A DNA stretch of 64,000 nt from Ampullaceana balthica (Eukaryota; Mollusca; Gastropoda; Lymnaeidae): the NCBI GenBank assembly GCA_944989445.1, contig CALYLW010000319.1, positions 385,001 to 449,000 of the forward strand, written 5' to 3'. The notes under the pieces were generated by a model, which saw only the letters and a program-made list of their open reading frames with translations, did no database searches and was not told the origin of the DNA. A program made the position numbers and the translations under genes. Positions 19,990 to 32,200 of the stretch are shown piece by piece (within the stretch, counting starts at the first letter, position 1; every line of letters begins with the position of its first letter).

Positions 19990-21400
19990 TTTCCTCCCAT
20001 AATAATTTGGATAAATTATGATAGGAGAAAATCTAGTTTTAGTGTTTTAGTAAAGGTTTAAGAATTAAAATTGTCTAAATTTTCCCCTTCATATAAAAAT
20101 GTAAGTTATATGCAATGTTCCTTTTATGTTTCTTTGGTGCATGTGGAAAAAATAATAAACTTGTGTGCAAATTATTAATTTTTTAGGTGCAAAATTTTAC
20201 ATCCCACAAACACACATATTATCTCTCTCAAAATTTGCTGCAAGGTAACTCTAAGCTGCTGTGTGGTGTCTGGCAGATAGCTGCACGACAGTGAGGATTA
20301 AAGGGGACATTGGTTACATGCCTTTTTCCCCACATCCCAATCAAAAGGTGTAAACAAACTTCACTCTTTTAAATTTCTTTCCCGGACAAAAAGTCACACT
20401 CTTTAACACAAATGTTAAATCAATTTGTCAACAAAACAAAATAATAAAAGAAAGCATATTTAACTAACGTCTAAATTAAATGCAAATGCTATGAAAACAT
20501 TTGGTGCTCACATTTCTGCGTGGCTTTTCTACGAGAAATGCCTTGTAAGAAATTCCGAATTTCTTTCTAATTTTAGTGCAATTTAATTAGCCTGTGATAG
20601 GAAGTCTTTTTTAATAAGGGTTTAGCTTTAACAAATAATTTATTTCCAATTAATTTTAATTATTTTAATTGGTAAATTTTAGTTGTTTCCTCTAGTGCTC
20701 ACTTCCAACTATAAATATCACCCCCCCCCCACCACCACCACCACGGTCATTCATATGGTGTCACATGAAAGCTTTACCTGTCAACAAAGATTTTACACAG
20801 AATGAATCTCCTGAAAAGCATGAATAGTAACCAGAAAGAAAAAGCCTTTAAAAAATGCAAGTTGAGAAAACCTCTGGGTTACTACATCAATTGAAAACTG
20901 TGTGCCTGAATAAGGCTATAAGACTTTGCACATCAAAAGACAAGATCAAATTCAGCATGAATCAAATCATTAAAATGGTTTTGATCAATTACACAGAAAT
21001 AACTAATAACAAATATATCTTATACATAACAAACCCTCCTATTCAGAAGATTATTGCACCCTTCGCTTATCCATGGCGACCATGGTTTATCATTATGTCT
21101 AGACTTGCATTTTTATTTGAGTTTTGAAAGTTGATAGTGTGTTGTTTTTCTTGTATTAGGCCCATCCATATTTTTTTGAAAATCATCACTATCACAAATT
21201 TGAAACACAGACACTTCTCTATTTAATTTTCAATTAGTGCAGGAAAATGTTAATGTTACATAATTAAAGTTGTGTAGGCCCTGGCCCTAGCTATAGCCCA
21301 TATTAATTAAGAAAATAATTGAGTGTTGGAGTTTTTGTTAGAAGGTTTGCAATGCAATGTATACCAATGACCAATGCCTGTATTGTAGTTGTAGGAATTA
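19990..21400. other. No gene recognised; one dispersed repeat copy
   Basis: AT-rich. 20712-20744 is a C-run then cca triplets. 21040-21115 (cagaagattattgcacccttcgcttatcc) belongs to a dispersed family also seen at 26035 and 49820. Confidence 0.5.
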
Positions 21401-21425
21401 TAATTTTAATTACTATACTATATAC

Positions 21426-23806
21426 CAGGGGTTCCTAACCAGTGGTGCATGCACCCCCAAGGGGTGCATGAGCAGGTTCCAGGGGGTGCATGAACGATTC
21501 AGAGAAGAAAAAAAAAGAAAGAAAAACTGATATTCTGAAAATGTAAACCATAAGCAAGGCATGCCGCGTAAAAGGGCGCCAATATACAACTTTTTTTTAT
21601 ACTCGCTGCGCATCGTTCTGCGCATGTCGAATATTGACGGAAAAACTTTTTCGCAAAATGAACTGTTCGCTCTAAGTTTTCCTGGGAATTTCGTGTTTTA
21701 CGTCACATTTTTCTAAAAATAATTTAATTTTGTCATCAAATACGTCATCCTCTCACTGTTTTGAGGGGATGTAAACGTTGGGATTTTTTTCTTCACTTTT
21801 ATTGTTCGGTACGCTGCAAAGGTCTTAAAAACGTTAATTGTAAGCCAAAATTCGTCCTTGGTCCTAAAATCTTGAGTTGAGCATGAAATTACGGTCATTA
21901 AAAACATCAACTTCGTCAGTAAAAATTTGCCTGTGACTGGTACGACTTTCAGATTGTCATCACCCCCCCTCAAAATCGTTAATGAATATTTTTAAAAAAG
22001 AAAGAGAGAGAGATGGAACACAAAAGCCTCAGTGCTTCCTCTGTGGAAAAAATCCTGTGCAATGACAACATGAAGCCTGTTAGACTCCGAGAGCACTTGG
22101 AGAAAGTCCAAGGACAGTGTTGAGGTCTTCAAGCAGAAGAGAGCTCGCTTCTTGACCTCAGGTACCTTGCCCATGCTTGGATTTTCTTTGTCACATAAAC
22201 CTGCACTGCAAGCATCATTCAAGGCTGCATATCTTATTGCAAAGAACAAGAAGCCCACACCATTTGAGAAACTTTGGTGATGCCATGTGCTCTGGAGATG
22301 GTGGAACTGATGTGTGGTCACCAGCAGAGGAAGCAGGTTGAGAAAGTTCCTTTGTCCAATGCATTCCAGGATTAGTGACATGGCTGCAGACTTTCTGGAT
22401 CAAGTCTTGTGCGAGATGAGCATTCCTTTTCCATTTAGCATGCAGCTTGATGAATCCACTGATGTAGCACAATGCAGTCAGATTATTGTATTTGTGAGAT
22501 ATGTTCACAGTGGATTGCTGAAGGCGGAATTTCTCTTTTGTAAGCCACTCCTAGCTACTACCAAAGCTGCTGATGTGCAGCATCTAGTCAGGGCATTCTT
22601 CACAGAAAACCAGTTTGACTGGACTTCAAGAATTTCTTCAATTTGCACAGGTGGTGCTCCCCCCATGCTCGGTAATAAGTCAGGATTTTCAGCACTGGTA
22701 AAGAAAGAAATTCGAGATATTGTTACTACACACTGTATCCTTCATCGTCAGGCCCTGGCATGCAAAACTCTACCTCCAACCTTGAAGTCAGTTCTTTCTA
22801 CTGCAGTCGAAGTTGTAAATTTTATCCGCTCACATGCCTTGAACCACCGCCTCTTCAAGTTGTTCTGTCAGTAGGTGGGCTCTGAGCATGAAGTTCTGCT
22901 CAAACACACTGAAGTTCGCTGGTTGTCTAGGTTACGGATACTTTCTGGGTTAGTAGAACTGAGAGTGGAGCTTGCCATTTTCTTGCGAGAAAAAGAGAGT
23001 GACCTTGCTGACAAGTTTGACTGTCAAAATTTCATTCATTACTTGGCATACCTGGCTGACATATTCTCCATCTTGAATGAGTTGAACACATCTCTCCAAG
23101 GGCCTGCTGTGACTGTAATGGATGCTACTGAGAGATTGCAAGTCTTCCTTAACAAACTGTCACTATTCCAGCGACTACTATAAAAGTCCAACTTGGCCAA
23201 CTTTCCACTCTTGGATGAAGTTGCAATATCTGCTGCAGAAGGAAGCACTGAGGGATCACTGCCTGACATCATCAAAGGGGAAATTTCAGAGCACCTTTCA
23301 ACATTGCAAAGGTCCTTTGATGGGTATTTCTGTCAAGAAATTGCTAGGAAAGACTTTTGGATTCGCAATCCTTTTCTCTGTGACTTGGACAACATTGATG
23401 ACAGTGATCTTGCTAAAGATGACCTGATTGATTTGAGAACCAGAGAAGTACTGAGGAGTGCCTTCAGTTGTAATACCTTGATTGAATTTTGGTGCGCCCA
23501 GCTAGATTCCTACCCACAACTAGCCAAGAGGGCAGTACTGACGATTGACGATTAAAACAAAGGAAAGGAATAAGTTGAATGCAGAGGATGACAGTAGAGT
23601 TGCTATGTCCAAAACAGCCCCCAGATTTAAATCGCTAAGAAGCAGCAGATCTCTGACTAAATTCCCTGTTGCCTATTGTCAAAACTGTTGTGTTACTAAA
23701 ATAAACATAGTTTATTATGCATTTTCTGCAAGTTTCACGAGGGGGTGCATGAACTTTTTTGGGCATCTGAAGGGGTGCATGGACCCCAAAAGGTTAGGAA
23801 CCACTG
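21426..23806 (+). mobile_element. hAT transposon with degenerate ZBED5/SCAND3-like transposase
   Basis: Ends caggggttcctaacc and ggttaggaaccactg; perfect 8-bp target duplication ctatatac at 21418-21425 and 23807-23814. Both ends carry repeated 'ggggtgcatg' words. Confidence 0.93.
22314..23555 (+). pseudogene. Degenerate hAT transposase (ZBED5/FAM200-like)
   Basis: Collinear blocks in one reading direction: SMQLDESTDVAQCSQIIVFV (the DESTD catalytic motif), HCILHRQALACKTLPPTLK, HTEVRWLSRLRILSGLVEL and DIFSILNELNTSLQG, then a C-terminal piece ending TLIEFWCAQLDSYPQLAKRA. Reading is broken by stops near 22874 and 23183, and no intact start or BED finger is seen. Similar proteins are domesticated in vertebrates, but this copy is inactive. 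Confidence 0.88.
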
Positions 23807-24107
23807 CTATATACTATAGCTAAAGTCTATACTTAAGTTTGGGTCATTATTATAACTTAAATTTATTTTATTGCAGGGGCCTATAGATTTTAGTGTATAG
23901 AAGTAGTGTTGTCCCTGACACTGCCTAGCCTATAATTATAAGTTATAGCAGCCTAAGCTAAGGGCCTAAGGCTAAGGCAATAAAATAATACATACAATAC
24001 TAATCACTATTATTATGGGCCTACTAACTTAACTAAGACTAATTCTAGTTACTAGCTATACTATAGTTATTATTAGTTATAGTATACTACTACTACTACA
24101 GTTAGTG

Positions 24108-24518
24108 GGTAATCCCTTATTTCAGCGCATTTTTATTTCAAGCCATCAAAAATCATTTTTTTTCAAACTACTTCATTAATTATTATTAATTATTATGAAA
24201 TCTATTTTAAATTAAAACATTATTTTTTTTGTTGAAATAAAATTAATATTTTACGATTTGTACGAAATAAAACTTTGTATGTTTCACTATCTTCTGTACT
24301 AACGGCGCCATTGTTGTTGTTGGAAGTCTGCTTTAAAAAACCATTTTCTAAGTTAAAAACACCTTTAAACTAAACAAAACACACGAAAAACTAATTGAAA
24401 TTGTAAAGCATTAAATACTTTTTTTTATATCTGATTTAAATGTTTAAATTAGTAAAAGTACGTTTTTTAATTTATTTTGTTCTAAAAATTTAAAATGCGC
24501 TGAAATAAGGGATTACCC
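24108..24518. mobile_element. MITE of 411 bp with long terminal inverted repeats
   Basis: Left ggtaatcccttatttcagcg and right cgctgaaataagggattacc are inverted over about 30 bases; flanks are agttagtg on both sides. An 8-bp duplication suggests hAT, though one base overlaps the terminal repeat. Confidence 0.85.
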
Positions 24519-24529
24519 AGTTAGTGTTA

Positions 24530-25595
24530 TATTATAAAATTATATTGCTATGAATCAAGAATCAACAATAATTGATAATTGAGTTACATGTCTTCATCAT
24601 GAACTATTATTAAATATTTACATTTGACATTTGTCTTTAACTACTTTAAATTTAACAATGTTTACACATCACACATAAGTCATAATACTAACAAGAAGTT
24701 AGTCAGTTAAGTAGTAATAAGTAAGTAGTAGTAGTAGTAATCAGTTCAGTAGTATTTAGTAGTTATAGAAGCTATAAATCAGTATTAGTATTATTTCTGT
24801 TGTGTAGTACTACTGCCACTACGTAGAGTTAAGTTGGGTTTTTACTGCAAATGATAAGGCTAAGGTCCTAAAGTCTAAAGAGCCATGGCCAGGCCATAGT
24901 TCCAAAGAGTAAGAGTAAGAGCTAAGTCTAAACTAAGAAGACCAAGCCGAAGAAATTATTACCACCCCCATTCGCTACGCCTAAATGTCGATAAATCTTA
25001 CAAAAGTGAAAATTTAAGAATATTTGCACAAATATGATGGGATTTTTATACTTTTATACCTTACTAATGGCTAAATTAATGCAATTTTAAATGTTATGTC
25101 GGCAAACAATTCCCTGTCCCTTTGCCTCAGCTAAGGGATGCTATCTTCAACTTCGACCTATGAAAACAACCAATATGGACGAAGTGGGTAAACGTAGACA
25201 GCACAAAAGATCACGTCATCGATATTGCTAGGGAATGAACACGAAGCGTGATGACGTTTATCACAATCCTGTGTCAATTCACTGGACATTGTCTCTGCTC
25301 TGGTCATTCGCACACATAGTCACACAGCCTTGTCCTACTTAAAGCCAGCTTTTACACGGGCTTATCTCCCTGATTTCGTAGCTTATCAACTACGTCCCAG
25401 ATACATTATTTTTAATATACACGAAACGCAATTTCGCTTTCCCCTCCTGTCCTTGTTACAATAGTGTCAATAGTCAGCCGCTTTCTAGAAAGGGCAAGAG
25501 TAAGAGAGGAAAAAGTTCAGTTGACAGTCGAAAATCATTCCAGTCAGTGTTGTTGATCTACCAGAGACCAGGACCAGAGGATTATATCTTGCAAA
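24530..25595. promoter_or_regulatory. FTCD: Upstream region of FTCD
   Basis: From about 25100 the sequence becomes less AT-rich, consistent with a promoter and 5'UTR; there is no clear TATA box at a usual distance. 5'UTR probably begins within the last 200 bases before the ATG. 24700-24830 is rich in tagtagtagt. Confidence 0.35.
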
Positions 25596-25649
25596 ATGCC
25601 ACGAATTATTGAGTGTGTTCCAAACTTCTCAGAAGGAAGAAACAAGGAG
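25596..25649 (+). CDS. FTCD: FTCD exon 1
   Basis: [18 protein letters not shown], residues 1-18; the VPNFSEG motif is diagnostic of the family. ATG is preceded by a purine-rich leader (gcaaaATGcc). Donor is gtttga, non-optimal but in phase with exon 2. Confidence 0.95.
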
Positions 25650-28600
25650 GTTTGATTCAACGAATCTTATTTTGAAACACGAATCTTATTTTGAAACACT
25701 TACACTTACATTTTTCATACTATAGTAGACTATACTATACACTTACTACTAATAATAAACTCTTAATAGTATAGTACTAATAATAAGCCAAGCTACTACT
25801 ACTAGTATTACATTTTGACATTAGTATTAGCCTTTAGCCTACTTAAAAAAAGGATAATAATGAAAATGCATTGTTTTGTAAAAATTTGTTTGGTAGATCT
25901 GGTAGAACCTGGGACTATAACTATAGACTATAGTAATAATAGTAATAGACGTTTATTTTAACTAACATGAAAAATAACAGTTTTAACATTTCCTTTCCTG
26001 ACATCAAGCTGCCGAGATCTTATCAATCTATTACTGTTACAGACGCTCCACTCTAAGATTATTGCATCCTACGCTTATCCATTGTTTGTATCTAATCATG
26101 CAGATGTCAATCACTTAAAATTAAAATTAGAATCCTTATATTTATCATCTTAATTTTAACAATGACAACCTATATTAATATTGGCTATATGTCCAATTTC
26201 AGGACCAAATTATCTCTAGAGTCTAGAGGTTCTCTGTAATTTTAAGCTTCACTTACTTATGACAATCTTATCTCACTTGAAACAACAAACAAAAAAAGAC
26301 ACTTTGTGAATATTGTTAAGAGTCTTATTTAATTTTATTTTCAAACGCAGCTTATGTGTACCGTACTGTTATTTATGTGGTTGTTAGGATATGAATGTTT
26401 ATTGAATGCATTGATACTTATATGTACGTTATTATGTTTATTTTATGTAAAGTGCTGTGAGCCCAGTTTCTTATTGGGGTACAGCGCTATATAAATTATC
26501 AATTTATTATTATTATTTTCAAAGCTTCACATATTGTCTGGACTTAAGCTTCTCGTGAACAGTATGTTCTACTTTTATATTAAAAGTGATAATATTATAG
26601 TTATAAGGTTAAGACTATAATCAGGGTCTAAACTTGAAAAAATTAAACAAGTTAGGAAGAACCATACAAAAATACACAACAAAACATTAATGTCACGAGA
26701 AGTCTACTTCACTGATGTTGCGTTCTGGGTTCTGGATAAATTAAGACGAAGTCTCGACTCTTGTTCACGGTATACTTCAAGCCTTTATTTATTCAGCAAT
26801 ATATTTACAGCAACAGATTCAGGTACACGACGTAATCCATTCACAATGTCCACTCACTTGTAAGTGCATACACGGACTCAGTCCCTAATACGCTGAACAC
26901 TCGAGCCACCTCGATGTGTCACCCAGTTATCAGAGCCAACGCTCTATACTAATGGCTAGCCCTAACAAGGACTATGGACCTCTGCACTCGGTCAGTACTT
27001 ATACGTCTCTCTCTCTCTCTGGCTCACACACACTATATATACACAGCCCAGCTGTCTAACTTTCATACCGAGTGAATACAATTAACACCATTATTGACAA
27101 GTGAACTCTTGTCAACTCACGCCTTGACCCGCATCACAACAATCTCACAACAATCATTCGCAGTGATTCTCATACCCTGACAACTGAACCAAGCAAAACG
27201 CAAAAAAGATTTAAAAGTAGTTGAAAAACTTTAAAGATTTAAAAATAGTTGAAGTAAAACTCATCATGCCATTCATGCCATGTGGTGTCGAGTCCCATAA
27301 TTCTGAATGAGTTGACTCTGGCATTCGTGTTGTCACTGGAGAGAATGAAAGGGATTTTAAATATCTTTCATGCCCTAATGATCAAAATCTGTTCAAATGT
27401 CTAGAAACAAGACATTGCTATTCTGTGTTGTATTACAGAATGTTTAATTGACTTTCTTTCAATTACAAGCTCAACTTGTTATGGAAAGTTGTCCATATTG
27501 AAATGAGAAGAAATTACTCATTGGTGGTCTTAAGTAAACTATTATATTGAACAGCTTAAAAAAATGTCTGCTTCTTTTTTATTTTGGAATCCAAAATTAA
27601 ATGAACTTTAATATTTTCCCTGAAATATTTTTTATACTGAAATGAGTATACTTGTGCTATTTGCTCAGTTTCATCAAACTGCTTACTTTAAACTTGTTCC
27701 TGCATAACTATGCATAACTAATAACTTTAAATATTATCATGCATATTTTTAATCTAGAAAATTTTAATTCATATACATGTACATGTACTTAGTTTATTGA
27801 TATGATGCATGTAAAAAATTTGTTATAGTCCATTAATATTACCACTTGATTTGATAACAGGTTATTGAAGCAATTGCATCTGCTATTGCCCAAACAGCCG
27901 GATGCAGCCTACTTGATGTTGACCCTGGCCAATCCACCAATCGAACAGTATACACCTTCGTTGGAAGCCCAGATGCAGTCATCGAAGGTGCCATGAATGC
28001 TGCTAGAGCTGCTCATCATCTCATTGATATGAGTTCTCATCAAGGTCAGTTAATAAGCTAAAAATTACAAGCCACCAAATATCACTTTTGACAAATTAAA
28101 AGCCACCAAATATCACTTTTGACAAATTAAAAGCCACCAAATATCACTTTTGACAAATTACAATCCACCAAATATCACTTTTGACAAATTACAAGCCACC
28201 AAATATCACTTTTGACAAATTACAAGCCACCAAATATCACTTTTGACAAATTAAAAGCCACCAAATATCACTTTTGACAAATTATAAGGCACCAAATATC
28301 ACTTTTGACAAATTACAAGCCACCAAATATCACTTTTGACAAATTACAAGCCACCAAATATCACTTTTGACAAATTACAAGCCACCAAATATCACTTTTG
28401 ACAAATTAAAAGCCACCAAATAGCACTTTTGACAAATTACAAACCACTAAATATCACTTTTGACTCCTGTCTGCCATCTACGTTGCAACTTTAAAAGAAA
28501 ACAAAAATGCCTTGAAATCATTATTCTCCAATTGAATCTTAACCTTAAATTTTTTTTTCAGTAGTGATTTATCAAAGAGTTCATTATAAAATGTAAACCT

Positions 28601-29138
28601 TACCTCAATTGTAAACTGAAAATGACCACCAGCAATTATTTAGGTGAACATCCCAGAATGGGTGCCTTGGATGTTTGTCCATTTGTCCCAGTACAAGATG
28701 TCACCATGGAGGATTGCATCAGATGTGCTCAAGAATTTGGAAATCGTCTTGCAACTGAGCTTGGTGTTCCAGGTATACAATAATTTTCTAACATTAATGG
28801 GAAAAACTATATTTTAAACTGAGTAAATATTAAATTAATTCAAGCATTTTTAATGTATATTCCTACTTTATATATATTATTATGCATATTTATACCAAAA
28901 TCTCTCTTGTATAATTTGCAGTCTATCTCTATGGCGCTGCTTCAGGTGTTGAGTATAGGAAGACTCTGCCTCAGATTAGAGCAGGAGAATATGAAGCCTT
29001 ACCTGACAAGGTTAGACTTATCTCTTGTAGATCTATCGTTTCATTAAGTTTGTACCAATTATAAAAACAAAGTAGGCATTCTTAGTTTTAATAACTAATT
29101 AATAAATTTGTACTATAAATAGTGTTAACACTGTGAAA

Positions 29139-29213
<75 letters not shown>

Positions 29214-32200
29214 CCCCTATTTGTATGTATACATATAAATGGTTTTTTGTTTTGTAAAATTCAAATGGTTGATGAATGGAATTATAATTATTTTTAAAAG
29301 TAAATTTATTATATTATTGATTAGTCTAAAAATATTATTTTTAGTTAAAAGACCCTCAATGGAAACCTGATTTTGGACTGCCAGAGTTTGTTCCTACGTG
29401 GGGTGCAACAGCTGTAGGAGCAAGAAAATTTCTCATCGCTTATAACATTAATCTACTTGCCACCAAGGAACAAGCTCACAGGATTGCATTAAACATAAGA
29501 GAAAATGGTAGAGGGGAAAATCAGGTAGGACATCAAATGACTTAAATTAATCCACTGTGAGTTGAATAAATGTCTGTCTGATCCAGATTCCTACTACAAT
29601 TATTAAAAATACAATTTTAAAACTTTTATTTTAGAAAATATAATGCAGGACTTAATTGTGTTACTCATTTATTGCAAAAAGTAACAAATTTCCAAAATTA
29701 ATAAGGCTTTTTGCAAAGTAAACAATGTTCATTCAAATTTAAAACATATGACAAATATTTTAATGCATTTTTATTTTTTTATTACAAATTGTTTGTGACA
29801 TAAAGATTTGTTAAATGTCTTTCAAAATCAAAAATAACTTTTTTGCTCCCCCTGAACTTATTTTTACTTAAATTTTAGCCTGGCAGGTTAAAATGTGTCC
29901 AAGCCATCGGGTGGTACCTGGAGGAGGCTAACATGGCTCAGGTATCAGTTAACATTACAGACTTTGAAGTTACCAGCATTCACCAGGTGTATGAAGAGTG
30001 TTTTAAGGATGCCCAGGTAACTGAATTTAAATTTTCCTGCTTATATTCAGGTCATCTCTATTTACACACACATATATATATACATACACACACACATATA
30101 TATAAATACGCACACATATATATTATTGATTCAATTTTGATGATATTTTATGCTGATTATTAATACCATCTTTCATAAGATCAAATTTAATCAAACAATA
30201 CATTGCTAAGATATATTGCTTAAAATATAAATTCAACTAAATAATCTGTTTTATTTTCAGAGTATCACAGGTTAAAATACAATTTTGTTTCCTTTCACTT
30301 TTCTTTCCTGGATTTTTTAAAAATTCAATATTCTTTTTTTATCAATTTATACTTTTGTGTTGATTGAATTTTTTGGGCCAACAAGCCATTATATCAGATG
30401 CATAAGCTAGATTGTATTTTGGACTTGAAAATAATAAATTTTACCCACAAAAAAAATATTTACAAAAAAATTTTTCCTTTATTCCAATGGCATTTTACTG
30501 TGGGATCCTATTGACCATTTTAGATCCAATTCCATTTGAAAACCAGATACAAGTGCGATAACATTGGTGGAATAATATTTCCAGGTTTGGTCAGTTGGCT
30601 GGTGGGAGACCAGTTATAGGTGGAATAACGTTTCCAAGTTTGGTCAGTTCATTGGTGGGAGACCAGTTCCTTGATAGGATCCTTTTCCCCTGGGCAGTTG
30701 TTAATGATATGTTTATTTTCGTTGGCCAAGATTCATCAGTACACATACAAGCATATACTTTTATATATGCCTTCAATAATACATAATGTTTAGGACATAA
30801 AAAAAGAAATTTAATTTGAATCTTTTTAGATACTAAGATAACCTAGGTAGGTCATTGATGATACCCCGCTTAGCTGTGGTCCTAACCATTGAGACTCGTG
30901 TGCTTTGCCGGGTTGGCGCCAAAGTGGTAGCGGGTCGATGTAGGGAATTCCATCCCTACTTGTGAGGTCAATTTAGTGGGAGGCATTTTCGACTTTCTGT
31001 CCTGGATGCCCAGGCAGCCGCTTCAGAAGCGACCGTTCTCAGCTGTTACGTCCCCTAGGGCAGTGGTCCCCAACCTGGGGTCCGCGGACCACTAGTGGTC
31101 CGCGGAGATGTGCCAGGTGGTCCACGAGCCATGGAACGTTAAATTATTTACATTTTTTTTTACTGGGGTGTATTTCTCTAGGGATTGCTCGTCTTTCCAT
31201 ACACAAGATGGAAAAGCTTGTTACCCGTTTTGGCGGCACCACGTCCAAAAAACATCAATGACACATAGCGCAGAGCGGACAACCGCCTACAATCAATCTT
31301 TGCGCTCTGTGTCGGCGCTCTTATGTTGGCGTTCTTATCACGGTGCTTTTATGTAGGCGCTTTTTTGTTGTGCGCGATTTTGATGGGTGACCCGTGTTGG
31401 CAAGCTAAAGACATTTGCCATTAACTTCTAGGAGAGGCTGCTGTTAAAAAGATAGCACATGTGCCATTGTCGGCGAACACTGTAACTAGGCGCATTGAGG
31501 GAATAGCCGAAGATATTGTGATACAATTGTTGGAGAGGATTAATTCATCACCGTCGTACGCACTCCAGGTTGACGAATCTACAGACATGGACAATAAGGC
31601 AACACTACTTGTTTATGTGAGATATATTTAGTGCTGCGGAAATTATCGATTAATCGTTAAAAATCTTATCGATTAAATATCGATTAAAATAATTTTAATC
31701 GATAAAAATTCGATTAAAATTTAAGAAAATATTTATAATATTTTTTAAAATTTTTAGTAATAAATAATAAATTATTAATAATTAATAATAATTTATATAT
31801 ATTTTTTACGTACAAACATCTCCCGCGTAATATTAAAATTTATTTTATTAATTTATGTTGACCAGCAGACATCAATTATAAAATGTCTGACAGCCAGAGC
31901 CATCTTTACACCATTTTGGGCCCCCGGGCAAAAATATAGTGTTGGGCCCTTCCCCCACAGGAATAAAAAATGAATATACATAATATATATAAATAAACAT
32001 ATTCCCATGGGGCCCATATGCTCGTGGGCCCCCGGGCAAATGCCCAATGGGCCTATGCGTTAAGACGGCCCTGCTGAAGCATCAGCGCAGTTTAATTTAA
32101 ACATATAACTAGAAAGTTGAGCAAATATGTTGTTTTTAAGCTAACTGCGGATGGCAAAGTCGAAGATGGTGAAAACATTTTCTGTGTCCACTACCATAAA

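Noticed and set aside
22314..22874. Intact hAT-derived host gene
   Set aside because: Stops break the reading and the element has typical ends and target duplication, so it is a dead transposon copy and not a domesticated gene.
26716..27142. Possible TG..CA boundaries with a 5-bp target duplication for the LTR
   Set aside because: Neither candidate end pair gave matching flanks, so only the LTR-like body is reported.
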